NCBI RefSeq assembly: GCF_002892795.1
Contig: NZ_PJMC01000001.1
Coordinates: 186,001-250,000, forward strand
Length of the DNA: 64,000 bases
Origin: Arthrobacter sp. AFG20
GTDB taxonomy: Bacteria > Actinomycetota > Actinomycetes > Actinomycetales > Micrococcaceae
Direction of reading: 5' to 3'
Numbering within the stretch: position 1 is the first letter of the stretch; each line of letters begins with the position of its first letter. The translations under genes were made by a program, and so were the position numbers. Positions 32,391 to 41,282 of this stretch are shown piece by piece. The notes under the pieces are model-generated. The model was given only the letters and a program-made list of their open reading frames with translations, made no database searches and was not told where the DNA came from.

Positions 32391-34810
32391 GTGAGGCCAC
32401 AGGTCTCCGCCCCCGCCGTTCAACCCGGCCCGGCCGCCCGGTCACGCCGGCCGCCCAGTCCGCCTTCGCCGATGGCCGGCCGCTGTGGCATTTTGTGCTC
32501 GACGGCGGTGCCCTCACCGTTCTGCTCGGGCTGGGTGTCCTCGGGTTCAGCCTCAGCTTCGGCGGCGACCCGCATTACCTGGTTGCCGGTTTTGGCGGGA
32601 TCATCCTGGGCCTGGCCATCGCTGCCTGCAATGCCCATTTCCGGCTGGGGCTGGTGATCACCACGGCCGCCGCTTTTGGCGGCTACCTGGTGCTGGGGAC
32701 AGTCCTCGCCGTTCCCGATGCCGCGGTGGCGGGATTCCTCCCCAGCCTGGAATCCCTGCGGACGCTGCTGCTTGGCGTCGCCTTCTCGTGGAAGGACATG
32801 CTGACCGTCGGAGTGCCCGTGGGCACCGCGGGCGGGGTGCTGATCGTTCCGTTCCTGAGCTCACTCATCACGGCCGTGGCCGCCGGTGTCCTGACCTGGC
32901 GGATCCGGAGCCCCTACTGGCCGCTGCTGCCAGTCCTCGTTCTGTTTGTCACGGGCATCGCCTTCAGCACCAACGCCGGATTCCTGACCGTGGAAAGGGG
33001 CATCGCGCTGACGGTGGTGGGCATCGCCTGGGCAACCTTCCGGCGGGACGCCTTGCGCCGGCGCGACACCCGCAAGGTCTCGGTGAACCGTCCCCAATAC
33101 GACGCCGGCACCGCCGGTAAGGTACGCATGCGCCGCCTGGCGGCTGGAGCGGCGGTCTTGGCGGCAACGGTGGCAATTACCGCGGCCGTGTCGCCGCTCA
33201 TCGCCGCCGGTGACGAGCGGCGCGTCCTCCGCAACGTCGTCGTTCCGCCCTTTGATCCCAAGGACTACGTCACGCCGCTGGCGAGCTTCCGGAACTTCGT
33301 CAAGGACAAGAAGGACGACGCCCTGTTCACAGTCAAGGGACTGCCCAAGGACGCCCGGGTCCGGCTCGGAGCATTCGATTCCTTCAACGGCACCAACTAC
33401 GCGATGGATCCGAACGGTTCCGGGAGCTTCAGCAAGGTCGGTGACGCGAAATCGATCAACACGCTCGCCGACGCCACGGACACGGTCCCGACGAATGACT
33501 ACAGCCTGGACATCAGCATTGATGACTACCAGGGCTACTTCGTTCCGGGCGGACGGAAGACCACCGGACTCAGCTTCGGCCAGGCCTCGTCCGGCGCTGC
33601 TTCAGGGCTGTACTTCAACTCCGGAACCGACACCGCGGTGACCACCCAGGGCCTGTCCCGGGGTGACTCCTACACTGTCCAGGTCTCGGACCCGGTGAAG
33701 CTCGAGCACGGGCAGCTGACGCAATACGATTTCGCCAGGATCAGCCTGCCTGACACCAGCGAAGTGCCGCCGGTGGTGGGCGCCCAGGCCAACGACCTGG
33801 CCGCTGACGCCCCCACCGCCGTGGACCAGGTCCGGCAGATCGAGGCGCATTTCCAGAAGAAGGGTGCTTTCAGCAACGGGCTCATTGCCGACGGCCAGCT
33901 TCCCAGCGTCTCCGGGCACGGTGCGGGGCGCATCCGCGACCTGCTGACCGCCAAGCAGATGCTGGGCGACGATGAGCAGTATGCCGTGGCGATGTCCCTG
34001 ATGCTTCGCCATCTGGGCATTCCCTCCCGCGTGGTCATGGGGTTCTACCCCGATCCGAAGAGCCCGGAGAACGGAGCCGGCGAAGTCAAGATCATGGGCA
34101 AGGACGTCCACGCCTGGGTGGAGGTGGCGTTCGACCGGGTGGGCTGGGTGGCCTTCGACCCCACACCGCCCAAGGACAACGTTCCCATTCCGCCCGACCC
34201 GGAAAGCAAGTCCAAGCCGAAGCCCCAGGTCCTGCAGCCGCCGCCCCCGCCGCAGGAACCCGCCGACCTGCCGCCGGACTCCTCTCCCGACGCGCTCGAC
34301 GCCGACGAGAAGCAGAACAATCCTTGGCTGCTGTGGGGTCCCATCCTTACGGCCATCGGCATCGCCATGATTCCCCTAGGCATCCTTGCCCTGCCGCTGC
34401 TGCTCATCGCCCTGCTGAAGTCCCGGCGCCGGAAGGCCCGTTTCACCGGCGGCGATCCTGCCCAGCGCGTCGGCGGCGGCTGGAACGAGGTCCTCAGCCT
34501 GGCAACGGACATGGGCGCCGCCGTGGACAGCCGCGCAACCAGGCGGGAAACCGCGGCGGTAGTTGCCGAGGCGTTCCCCGCCACCGGCGCCGCCACCACC
34601 GTGCTGGCGCACCGGGCTGACGCCTCCATTTTCGGGGCGGGCCAGCCGAGTGAGGATGAGGTCCGGGAGTACTGGGAGGTGGTGGATGGCTCGCTCAAGG
34701 AGATGACCGGGACGGTCGGCTTCTGGCGGCGCCAGCGGGCGCGGTTCTCGCCCCGGTCGCTGCTGGCCGAGGCCCGGACCGCCCTGGCCGCGCGGGGGTT
34801 CCGGCGGTGA
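32387..34810 (+). CDS. Transglutaminase-like membrane protein with catalytic Cys replaced
   Basis: An 807-residue protein: five or more membrane helices (about 40-215), another near 255-275, an extracytoplasmic transglutaminase-like core (about 470-600), a Pro-rich linker, a final helix (about 645-680) and a cytoplasmic C-terminal domain. In TGc enzymes the nucleophile lies in G-x-C-x-x-[FY]-A; here it reads GDDEQYA with Asp529 in the Cys position. The partner His (DVHAWVEV) and Asp (FDPTPP) remain. Thus it is probably a non-catalytic binding domain or uses different chemistry. The start overlaps DUF58 (ATGA). In bifidobacterial PFNA clusters the equivalent gene is called tgm. Confidence 0.88.
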   Translation: MSEATGLRPRRSTRPGRPVTPAAQSAFADGRPLWHFVLDGGALTVLLGLGVLGFSLSFGGDPHYLVAGFGGIILGLAIAACNAHFRLGLVITTAAAFGGYLVLGTVLAVPDAAVAGFLPSLESLRTLLLGVAFSWKDMLTVGVPVGTAGGVLIVPFLSSLITAVAAGVLTWRIRSPYWPLLPVLVLFVTGIAFSTNAGFLTVERGIALTVVGIAWATFRRDALRRRDTRKVSVNRPQYDAGTAGKVRMRRLAAGAAVLAATVAITAAVSPLIAAGDERRVLRNVVVPPFDPKDYVTPLASFRNFVKDKKDDALFTVKGLPKDARVRLGAFDSFNGTNYAMDPNGSGSFSKVGDAKSINTLADATDTVPTNDYSLDISIDDYQGYFVPGGRKTTGLSFGQASSGAASGLYFNSGTDTAVTTQGLSRGDSYTVQVSDPVKLEHGQLTQYDFARISLPDTSEVPPVVGAQANDLAADAPTAVDQVRQIEAHFQKKGAFSNGLIADGQLPSVSGHGAGRIRDLLTAKQMLGDDEQYAVAMSLMLRHLGIPSRVVMGFYPDPKSPENGAGEVKIMGKDVHAWVEVAFDRVGWVAFDPTPPKDNVPIPPDPESKSKPKPQVLQPPPPPQEPADLPPDSSPDALDADEKQNNPWLLWGPILTAIGIAMIPLGILALPLLLIALLKSRRRKARFTGGDPAQRVGGGWNEVLSLATDMGAAVDSRATRRETAAVVAEAFPATGAATTVLAHRADASIFGAGQPSEDEVREYWEVVDGSLKEMTGTVGFWRRQRARFSPRSLLAEARTALAARGFRR

Positions 34811-36240
34811 ACGGTTCGCCTGTGACCGGTGACGGACCCGTAGCTGCCGGGGGGTCCGGGGCTGCCGAGTTCACCGGGCCGTGCCCGCGCTGCGGGCAGC
34901 CTGTCCGCGCCGGGGCAAGCTTTTGTGGCGCGTGCGGGACGCCACTGTCTAACCGGGGACCCCGGCTCGACCGGGGAGCCACGCGCACTCCGGGAGTTCC
35001 GCCCGGCCTGGGCGGGAGGCAAGCGGCTCCGATTCCCGGTAGCATCCCGGTAGGGCTGGGGGAAGGAACGGATATGGCAGGCAAGCTCACGCTGGTTCCA
35101 GCGGCGCCGGGCAAGCGTCTCGGCGCCGCCGTCCTCGATTGGCTGGCCCCGGTGGCGATCCTGACCGTTCTGATGTCCTTCGGGTTCGCTGGCATCACCA
35201 GCACGCGGAGCGCCGGGCTCATCATTTACGACACGAGCCTGCTGGCCATCCTGTCGGGCCTTGGCGCCGGACTGGTGCTGGTCTACGCGTTCACCGTCGC
35301 CAGTGTCGAGGGCCGCTCCGGCAACACCATCGGCAACCGGCTCATGGGCATCCGCAGTGCCGACAAGGACGGCTACGCGCCTGGCCTCGGTGCTGTGTTC
35401 CTGCGGGGCATCGTGACCGGAGCCGGCATCCTGCTGACCGTCCTTGCCGCAGTATTGATGGCTGTTTTCAGGTTGTTCGACGCCGCCCTGCTCATCCTGG
35501 GGCCGTTGCTGCTCCTTGGGACGGCCTGGGCTGTGGTGGTGGTGCTCTCCAGCGCCTGGGACCGGAACGGCAGGCTCCGCGGATGGCATGACCGTGCGGC
35601 CAAGACCCTGGTGTTCGACGTCGTTCGTGGCCGCAACCCCGTGGCCACCGGGGGCATTGAAGGGCCGTACAGCTTCGCGCCCCTGGACCTGCCCCCGGTG
35701 CAGCAGGTGGCCTCGCCGGTTGCCTCCCGCACCCCGCTGGCTTCCAACACCACTGTTGCTTCCAACACCCAGGTTGCTTCCAGCACCACCGCTGAGCCGG
35801 CACCCCCTGGGGCCGCGGACGCCACCGATCATCCGGTCAACGCCGTCCACCCGGATGACGCCATGGACCGTACCCAGGTGCGCGCCGGGGCGCGCCAGGA
35901 CGCCCCCGAGGCTGTGCTGAGGATAAGGCTCGACGACGGCCGCGACTTCCGCCTGGAGCGGACCGTCCTGATCGGCCGGAACCCTGCCCCCGCTGCTGGA
36001 GAATCGCAGGCCCAGCTGCTGCCGGTCCCGGACCCCGGCAGGACCATTTCCAAGACCCACCTCCACCTGCTCACGGACGGCACCGGGGTCTGGATAACCG
36101 ACCGCCACTCGACCAACGGCAGCGCCGTCACCACACCCGACGGCATGCGCACGGCGCTGCAGCCGGGAGTGCCCGCATTTGTCAGCCCCGGAACCACAGT
36201 TCACTTCGGGGACCGCACCTTCAACGTAGGACACGCATGA
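34807..36240 (+). CDS. Zinc-ribbon/RDD/FHA-domain membrane protein
   Basis: A 477-residue protein. The N-terminus has a zinc ribbon (CPRCGQPVRAGASFCGACG, about 26-44). An RDD membrane domain follows (about 95-265; GKRLGAAVLDWLAPVAIL and NRLMGIRSADKDGYAPG are typical), then an Ala/Ser/Thr repeat linker. The C-terminal FHA domain (about 375-470) has LIGRNP, SKTHLHL and TDRHSTNGS. FHA domains bind phosphothreonine, so it is a likely target of the kinase encoded four genes downstream. GTG start overlaps the preceding TGA. Confidence 0.88.
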   Translation: MNGSPVTGDGPVAAGGSGAAEFTGPCPRCGQPVRAGASFCGACGTPLSNRGPRLDRGATRTPGVPPGLGGRQAAPIPGSIPVGLGEGTDMAGKLTLVPAAPGKRLGAAVLDWLAPVAILTVLMSFGFAGITSTRSAGLIIYDTSLLAILSGLGAGLVLVYAFTVASVEGRSGNTIGNRLMGIRSADKDGYAPGLGAVFLRGIVTGAGILLTVLAAVLMAVFRLFDAALLILGPLLLLGTAWAVVVVLSSAWDRNGRLRGWHDRAAKTLVFDVVRGRNPVATGGIEGPYSFAPLDLPPVQQVASPVASRTPLASNTTVASNTQVASSTTAEPAPPGAADATDHPVNAVHPDDAMDRTQVRAGARQDAPEAVLRIRLDDGRDFRLERTVLIGRNPAPAAGESQAQLLPVPDPGRTISKTHLHLLTDGTGVWITDRHSTNGSAVTTPDGMRTALQPGVPAFVSPGTTVHFGDRTFNVGHA

Positions 36241-37115
36241 ATTCACAGCAGGCGGCCGGAACCCCAGGGACCGGCAGCGAGCCCGGCCTCAAGCTGAGCT
36301 ATGGCTACGGAACGGACCGCGGCCTTCGCCGCGAGCTCAATGAGGACTCCTACATAGCCTCGGATCCTGTGTTCGCCGTGGCGGACGGCATGGGCGGCCA
36401 CGAAGCCGGCGAGGTGGCCAGCGGCATGTGCGTGCGGGCACTGGCACAGCTGCCACAGCTGGCCACGGGGGAACGGACGGCCACCGCGGGAGTGGTGCAG
36501 CACTATCTGGCCAGCGCCGACGAATCGATCCGTTCCGCCACCGGCTCGCGGGCAGGGACCACGCTCAGCGGCGTGGTGGTGGTGGAACAGATGGGTGTTC
36601 CCTACTGGCTGGTTATGAACATCGGGGATTCCCGGACGTACCGGCTGAGCCAGGGCCGGCTCAGCCAAGTGAGCGTGGACCACTCCGAGGTCCAGGAGCT
36701 CGTCGAGAGCGGCGAGATCACGGCCGAGGAGGCCGCGGTGCATCCCCGCCGGCACGTCGTGACGCGCGCGCTGGGCGCTGGCGACGAGACTGAAGCCGAC
36801 TACTGGCTCCTGCCCATAGAGGAAGGCGACCGGGTGATGGTGTGCTCGGACGGGCTCAACGGGGAACTGACGGACGGACAGATTCTGGATGTCCTCAGCA
36901 CTGTCGAGGACCCGCAGGAGGCGGTGGACGCCCTGATCCAGGCAGCATTGCGGCGCGGAGGCCGGGACAACATCACGGTGATCGTCGTCGATGCCAGGAA
37001 CGTGCTCAACGATGCAGGTGTGGCCACGACCGCACCCCGGACTGCCGCCGACGCGGAGGAGGAGGACACGCTGCCGCGTGCCGGAGCCGAGGATGCTGTC
37101 GATGGCCGCAGCTAG
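36237..37115 (+). CDS. PP2C-family serine/threonine phosphatase
   Basis: A 292-residue cytoplasmic metal-dependent phosphatase. PP2C motifs are complete: RRELNEDSY, FAVADGMGGHEAGEVAS, AGTTLSGVVV, NIGDSRTYRL, VMVCSDGLNGEL and GGRDNITVIVVD, with the metal-binding aspartates in place. It should reverse phosphorylation by the neighbouring Ser/Thr kinase, as PstP/PrpC do in other actinobacteria. The ATG overlaps the RDD-FHA gene's TGA, and the next gene starts inside its last 14 bases. Confidence 0.93.
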   Translation: MNSQQAAGTPGTGSEPGLKLSYGYGTDRGLRRELNEDSYIASDPVFAVADGMGGHEAGEVASGMCVRALAQLPQLATGERTATAGVVQHYLASADESIRSATGSRAGTTLSGVVVVEQMGVPYWLVMNIGDSRTYRLSQGRLSQVSVDHSEVQELVESGEITAEEAAVHPRRHVVTRALGAGDETEADYWLLPIEEGDRVMVCSDGLNGELTDGQILDVLSTVEDPQEAVDALIQAALRRGGRDNITVIVVDARNVLNDAGVATTAPRTAADAEEEDTLPRAGAEDAVDGRS

Positions 37116-38817
37116 CTATGTCCCCGGCGGATGGCTAGGGCTCATCCGCTCGGGAACTGCGGTGATCCTCGACCCCGCCACCCCGGCGCCGCTGGTCGGC
37201 ACGGTGTGGGATTTGCTGGAGACCAGCCCAGACGCAGCCGAGGTTTTGCATGCCGTGACGGGAGGGTTCGGTGCACCGCTGTCCGCCAGCCCGTGGTTCG
37301 GCATCATCGGGTTCAGCGACTCGCTGCGGGTGTTCCTGCGCGGTGACATCGACCTGACGGTCCAGCTTCCGTCGGGTCCCGTGAACCTCGACGGCCGGAA
37401 CGTCACCACCTGGACCGAGCGCTGGCTGGACGCCCCCGAGTGGTTCAGCGTCTCGGCGCCGGCCGGGGCGGCATCCCGGCAGTCAGAGCTGCCTGTGGTG
37501 GAGGGGGCTGTTCTCCTGCAGTCACTGCGGGTCAATATTGCCGGATCAGTCGCTGCCCTGCCGGTCGGTGCTGTGCCAGCCGGCGCCGTGCCTGCCGGTG
37601 CCCTGCCTGCCGGGACTCATACTGCCGCCGAGCTTTCCGTCGCTCCGGAGGCCGAGGCCGCCTACTCCGAAGTGTCGGCTGAGACCATGGTGGGCCTCAC
37701 CGAGGACGCGTCCGTCGGGGCAGAGGAACCGGAGGAACCGGAGGCTGCCGTGGCTGCAATCGAGGTGCCGGCCCAAGCGGATGAGCACGAGCCCGCCGCC
37801 GAACTCACCGGTTCAGTCACCGAATTCACCAGCTCGTACGACCATCTTTGGGACAAGACCGTGGTGCGCAGCATCGAGGAGGCCGCCGTGCGGACAGGCG
37901 AGGAGGACGACGGCGGCACTCCGGCCGCTGGGGAGACGGCGGTTCCGGACACGGCAGTTCCGGAAACTGTTGGTCAGGATACGGCGGACGAGGAAACAGG
38001 GGCTCAGGAAGCGCCAGCCCCGGCGCTCCCATCAGCCCCTTCGCAGGCAGGACTGATCGACTCGGTGCCGTGGGCGACCGGAGGAGATCGTGCCCCGGGA
38101 CCGGAGGTCCCGCCGCAGTTCTCTGCACCGGAAGTCCCGCCGCAGTTTCCAGCGCCGGAGGTCCCGGCGTCGTTCGCCGGCCCCCACGTCCCGCCGTCGT
38201 TCATCTCCATGCCCGCCTCCCGCGAGGCTGCGGAAGGGGACCACGACGGTCAGACCATCCTCAAGAGCGAGCTCCCCAGCTCCGGAGCGCAGCAGGCAGG
38301 ACAGGGACACGAAGGTGGCCAGGGCGCAGAACCCGGACAGGGCGGGGTGGCAGGCAACGGGCCACTCGTGCTCGCCCAGGTGTGCCCGGGCGGCCATGCC
38401 AACCCTCCCACCAGCAGCCAGTGCTTCACCTGCGGGATGCAGCTACCGGACGTGGCCGTGCAGGTGCCGCGCCCCAGGCTCGGCCGCCTGCGGCTGTCCA
38501 CGGGCGAGCTGATCGACCTGGACGAGTCGATTGTGATCGGGCGGCAGCCGTCCGTGTCGCGGGTCCAGGGCGGCACCATGCCCCGGCTGGTCCAGGTGGC
38601 CAGCCCCGGCGGCGACATTTCGAGATCGCATGTGGAGGTCCGGCTCGAGGGCTGGCACGTGATGCTGTGCGACCTGAAAGCTACCAACGGCACCGTGCTG
38701 GTCCGCGAAGGGCAGCCGCCGCGGCGGCTTGCCCAGAATGAAATGGCCATTATCTTGGACGGCGACATCGCAGAACTCGGCGATGACGTTTCCTTGCGCT
38801 TTGAGGAGATCCTGTGA
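37102..38817 (+). CDS. Zinc-ribbon FHA-domain protein with disordered central region
   Basis: A 571-residue cytoplasmic protein. Residues 1-120 form a compact domain of unknown type (YVPGGWLGLIRSG...FGIIGFSDSLRVFL). Then comes a long acidic Ala/Glu/Pro-rich region with short repeats (AGAVPAGALPAG; PEVPPQF units). A C-terminal zinc ribbon (CPGGHANPPTSSQCFTCG, about 430-448) precedes an FHA domain (about 463-565; IVIGRQPSV, ISRSHVEVRL, KATNGTVL). The central region is rich in Ser/Thr that the kinase could modify. ATG 37102 is chosen because GAGG lies nine bases upstream; ATG 37093 is also possible. Confidence 0.85.
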   Translation: MAAASYVPGGWLGLIRSGTAVILDPATPAPLVGTVWDLLETSPDAAEVLHAVTGGFGAPLSASPWFGIIGFSDSLRVFLRGDIDLTVQLPSGPVNLDGRNVTTWTERWLDAPEWFSVSAPAGAASRQSELPVVEGAVLLQSLRVNIAGSVAALPVGAVPAGAVPAGALPAGTHTAAELSVAPEAEAAYSEVSAETMVGLTEDASVGAEEPEEPEAAVAAIEVPAQADEHEPAAELTGSVTEFTSSYDHLWDKTVVRSIEEAAVRTGEEDDGGTPAAGETAVPDTAVPETVGQDTADEETGAQEAPAPALPSAPSQAGLIDSVPWATGGDRAPGPEVPPQFSAPEVPPQFPAPEVPASFAGPHVPPSFISMPASREAAEGDHDGQTILKSELPSSGAQQAGQGHEGGQGAEPGQGGVAGNGPLVLAQVCPGGHANPPTSSQCFTCGMQLPDVAVQVPRPRLGRLRLSTGELIDLDESIVIGRQPSVSRVQGGTMPRLVQVASPGGDISRSHVEVRLEGWHVMLCDLKATNGTVLVREGQPPRRLAQNEMAIILDGDIAELGDDVSLRFEEIL

Positions 38818-40469
38818 GTTCCAAGCGGCCGGCGGCCCCACCGCCCCGCATCCCCGGTTTCAGCTACGTGAGCCTGCTCGGCTCGGGCGGCTTCTCTGAC
38901 GTCTACCTCTACGAGCAGGACCGGCCGCGCCGCAAGGTGGCGGTTAAAGTGCTGCTGTCCGGCCTCAAGACGGAGGGCGCCCGGCGCCGGTTTGAGTCCG
39001 AGGCCAACCTGATGGCCCAGCTGTCCTCGCACCCCTTCATCGTCACCATCTTCGAGGCCGAGGTGACCGAGGACGGGCATTCGTACCTCGCCATGGAATA
39101 CTGCTCGCGGCCCAGCCTGGACGTCCGGTACCGGCGGCAGCGGTTCAGCGTCGACGAGGTCCTGGCCGTCGGCATCCAGGTGGCGTCCGCCGTCGAGACG
39201 GCCCACCGGGCCGGCATTGCCCACCGGGATATCAAACCCGCCAACATCCTGGTCACGGACTACAACCGCCCGGCACTCACCGACTTTGGCATCTCCGGCA
39301 CGCTGGCCGGCGACGTCGATGAGGACGCGGGGATGTCCATCCCGTGGTCCCCGCCGGAACAGTTCCGCGACGGCAACGTCGACGGCGTGATGGTGGACGT
39401 GTGGGCCCTCGGCGCCACGCTGTATACACTGCTCGCCGGACGGTCGCCCTTCGTGCTGCCGGGGGCCGACAACTCCCAGCGCGAGCTCATTTCGCGCATC
39501 ACCAGCATGCCCGTCCCGCGGCTGGGCCGGGCCGATGTGCCGGAATCCCTTGAACTGGCCCTGGCCACGGCAATGGCCAAGTCGCCGGCCTCGCGCTATT
39601 CGTCGGCTCATGCTTTTGCCCTTTCCCTGCAGCGGATCCAGGCCGAGCTCAACCTGTCCGTTACGCCGTTCGAGGTGCTCGAGGAACGCCATCAGGAGGA
39701 CGTGGACCTGGACGACGGCGTCGAGGAGACGCGCGTCCGCAACGTCGCCTCCATCGACCCCGACCGGACCGGAAGCGCCCCGTTCCCGGCCCGCACCAAG
39801 CCGCTGGACGGAGGAGCTGCCGCGGGAACCCCGCCGGAGCTGGTGCCGGGTCCTGCTGCACCAGCGCCAGGGCCGGCCCGCGTGGCGCCCCAGGGCACAT
39901 TTTCGACGGCAGGTGCCGCGGCGTCCCGGGAGCCTGCGGCGGTTACGCCGGCGGACGACTGGGCAGGCGCCACGGTCCTGCGCAGCAACCAACCGAAGGC
40001 TGCCGAGGATGATGCACCCGGCCAGGCGGGGGACCAGCCGGCCGATCATGGGAAGCGCAACCTGTGGCTCGCCATCTCCGGCGGAACGCTCCTGGTTCTG
40101 GCGGTCATCGTGGGCATTGTGGTGGCATCAGCTGCGCCGCAGACACAGGCCCGGCCCACGGAGACGGTCAGCAAGCCGCCCGCCGACGCCGTCGATGACG
40201 GGTCCGTGCCCGACGTCGCCAAGCTGGCCGGCAGCGCAGGCGCCCAGGGGAAGGTCCGCTTCACCTGGACCAACCCGCAGCCGAAGCCGGGGGACATGTA
40301 CAAATGGCGGATCAAAACGGTCAAAGGCGGCGGAAGCTATCTGTCGACGTCGGCAACCCGGGTGGACGTCACTGCGAATCCGGCGGAACCCACCTGCGTC
40401 CAGGTCATCCTGGTCCGCAGCGACGGAACCGCATCACCGGCGGGCGAGGATTCCATCGCCTGCCTGTAG
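38814..40469 (+). CDS. Transmembrane serine/threonine protein kinase
   Basis: A 551-residue Hanks-type kinase. The catalytic domain (about 14-280) has the P-loop LGSGGFSDVYLY, VAVKVLL with the ATP lysine, the catalytic loop AHRDIKPANILV and LTDFGISGT (DFG). A Pro/Ala/Gly-rich juxtamembrane part follows, then one membrane helix (about 417-441) and a ~110-residue outside domain with FTWTNPQPKPGDMYKWRIK, which looks FN3-like. It could sense the giant FN3 protein or the envelope. GTG start overlaps the preceding gene. With PP2C and several FHA proteins it forms a full phosphothreonine circuit; it matches pkb2 of the bifidobacterial PFNA cluster by neighbourhood. Confidence 0.92.
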   Translation: MSSKRPAAPPPRIPGFSYVSLLGSGGFSDVYLYEQDRPRRKVAVKVLLSGLKTEGARRRFESEANLMAQLSSHPFIVTIFEAEVTEDGHSYLAMEYCSRPSLDVRYRRQRFSVDEVLAVGIQVASAVETAHRAGIAHRDIKPANILVTDYNRPALTDFGISGTLAGDVDEDAGMSIPWSPPEQFRDGNVDGVMVDVWALGATLYTLLAGRSPFVLPGADNSQRELISRITSMPVPRLGRADVPESLELALATAMAKSPASRYSSAHAFALSLQRIQAELNLSVTPFEVLEERHQEDVDLDDGVEETRVRNVASIDPDRTGSAPFPARTKPLDGGAAAGTPPELVPGPAAPAPGPARVAPQGTFSTAGAAASREPAAVTPADDWAGATVLRSNQPKAAEDDAPGQAGDQPADHGKRNLWLAISGGTLLVLAVIVGIVVASAAPQTQARPTETVSKPPADAVDDGSVPDVAKLAGSAGAQGKVRFTWTNPQPKPGDMYKWRIKTVKGGGSYLSTSATRVDVTANPAEPTCVQVILVRSDGTASPAGEDSIACL

Positions 40470-40577
40470 CCATGGCAGCTCCAACACCCGGCAGACTTAA
40501 CATCCGGCAGCGGCAAGACGCGTAAGGCGTCAACAGCTGCCCAGCATCAAACAGCACCGACGACAAGACAGGGAAAC

Positions 40578-41282
40578 ATGGGAGACCTGGCCATAGATTT
40601 CTGCGGCGAGTGGTACGAGCCGGCCGATGAGGACATCTTCAGCATCGGCCGCGAGGGCGACCTGGAAGTGGACGACAACCCGTACCTGCACCGACGCTTC
40701 CTGCAGATCGCCAGGTATGACGGCATCTGGTGGCTCAGCAACGTGGGCAGTCGCCTCTCCGCCACGGTGGCCGACGGATCCGGCGGCATGCAGGCCTGGC
40801 TCTCGCCCGGCGCCCGGCTGCCGCTCGTCTTCAGCCACACCAGCATCATCTTCACGGCCGGACCCACCACCTATGAATTTGCCGTCCACCTGAAGACGCC
40901 GTCGTTCCGGCAGGAGGCCAGCAGCGAAACCAGCGGCGGTGACACCACCATCGGCCCGGTGGTCTTCACGGACTCGCAGAAAGCCCTCATCGTGGCGCTT
41001 GCCGAACCCATGCTCCGGCGCGAAGGCACCGGATTCACCGCCATTCCCTCCTCCGCGGAGGCGGCCCGGACCCTGGGCTGGGCCATCACCCGGTTTAACC
41101 GGAAGCTCGACAACGTGTGCGACAAACTGGACCGTGCCGGAGTGGCAGGCCTCCGGGGAGGCGGCGGGAAGCTGGCCACCAACCGCCGGGCACGCCTCGT
41201 CGAGCACGCTGTCACCTCACACCTGGTCACAGCCACCGACCTTCACCTCCTGGAAAAGATGCGCGGGGACAGCGAAGCATGA
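40578..41282 (+). CDS. FHA-like/winged-helix protein
   Basis: A 234-residue cytoplasmic protein. The N-terminal ~110 residues resemble an FHA fold (FSIGREGDLEVDDNPYLHRRFLQIARYDGIWWLSNVG), though the usual S-x-x-H is replaced by LHRRF. The C-terminal half looks like a winged helix (LTDSQKALIVAL-like start, SSAEAARTLGWAITRFNRKLDNVCDKL as the recognition region). It may be a phospho-responsive transcription factor or adaptor of the cluster. An RBS (AGGGAAAC) precedes the ATG and a 108-base gap separates it from the kinase. Its TGA overlaps the ATG of the FtsK-like gene. Confidence 0.75.
   Translation: MGDLAIDFCGEWYEPADEDIFSIGREGDLEVDDNPYLHRRFLQIARYDGIWWLSNVGSRLSATVADGSGGMQAWLSPGARLPLVFSHTSIIFTAGPTTYEFAVHLKTPSFRQEASSETSGGDTTIGPVVFTDSQKALIVALAEPMLRREGTGFTAIPSSAEAARTLGWAITRFNRKLDNVCDKLDRAGVAGLRGGGGKLATNRRARLVEHAVTSHLVTATDLHLLEKMRGDSEA

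Noticed and set aside
34045..36246. 733-codon antisense open frame over the transglutaminase-like/RDD-FHA genes
   Set aside because: Composition artefact; the plus-strand genes have clear domains and coupled starts.
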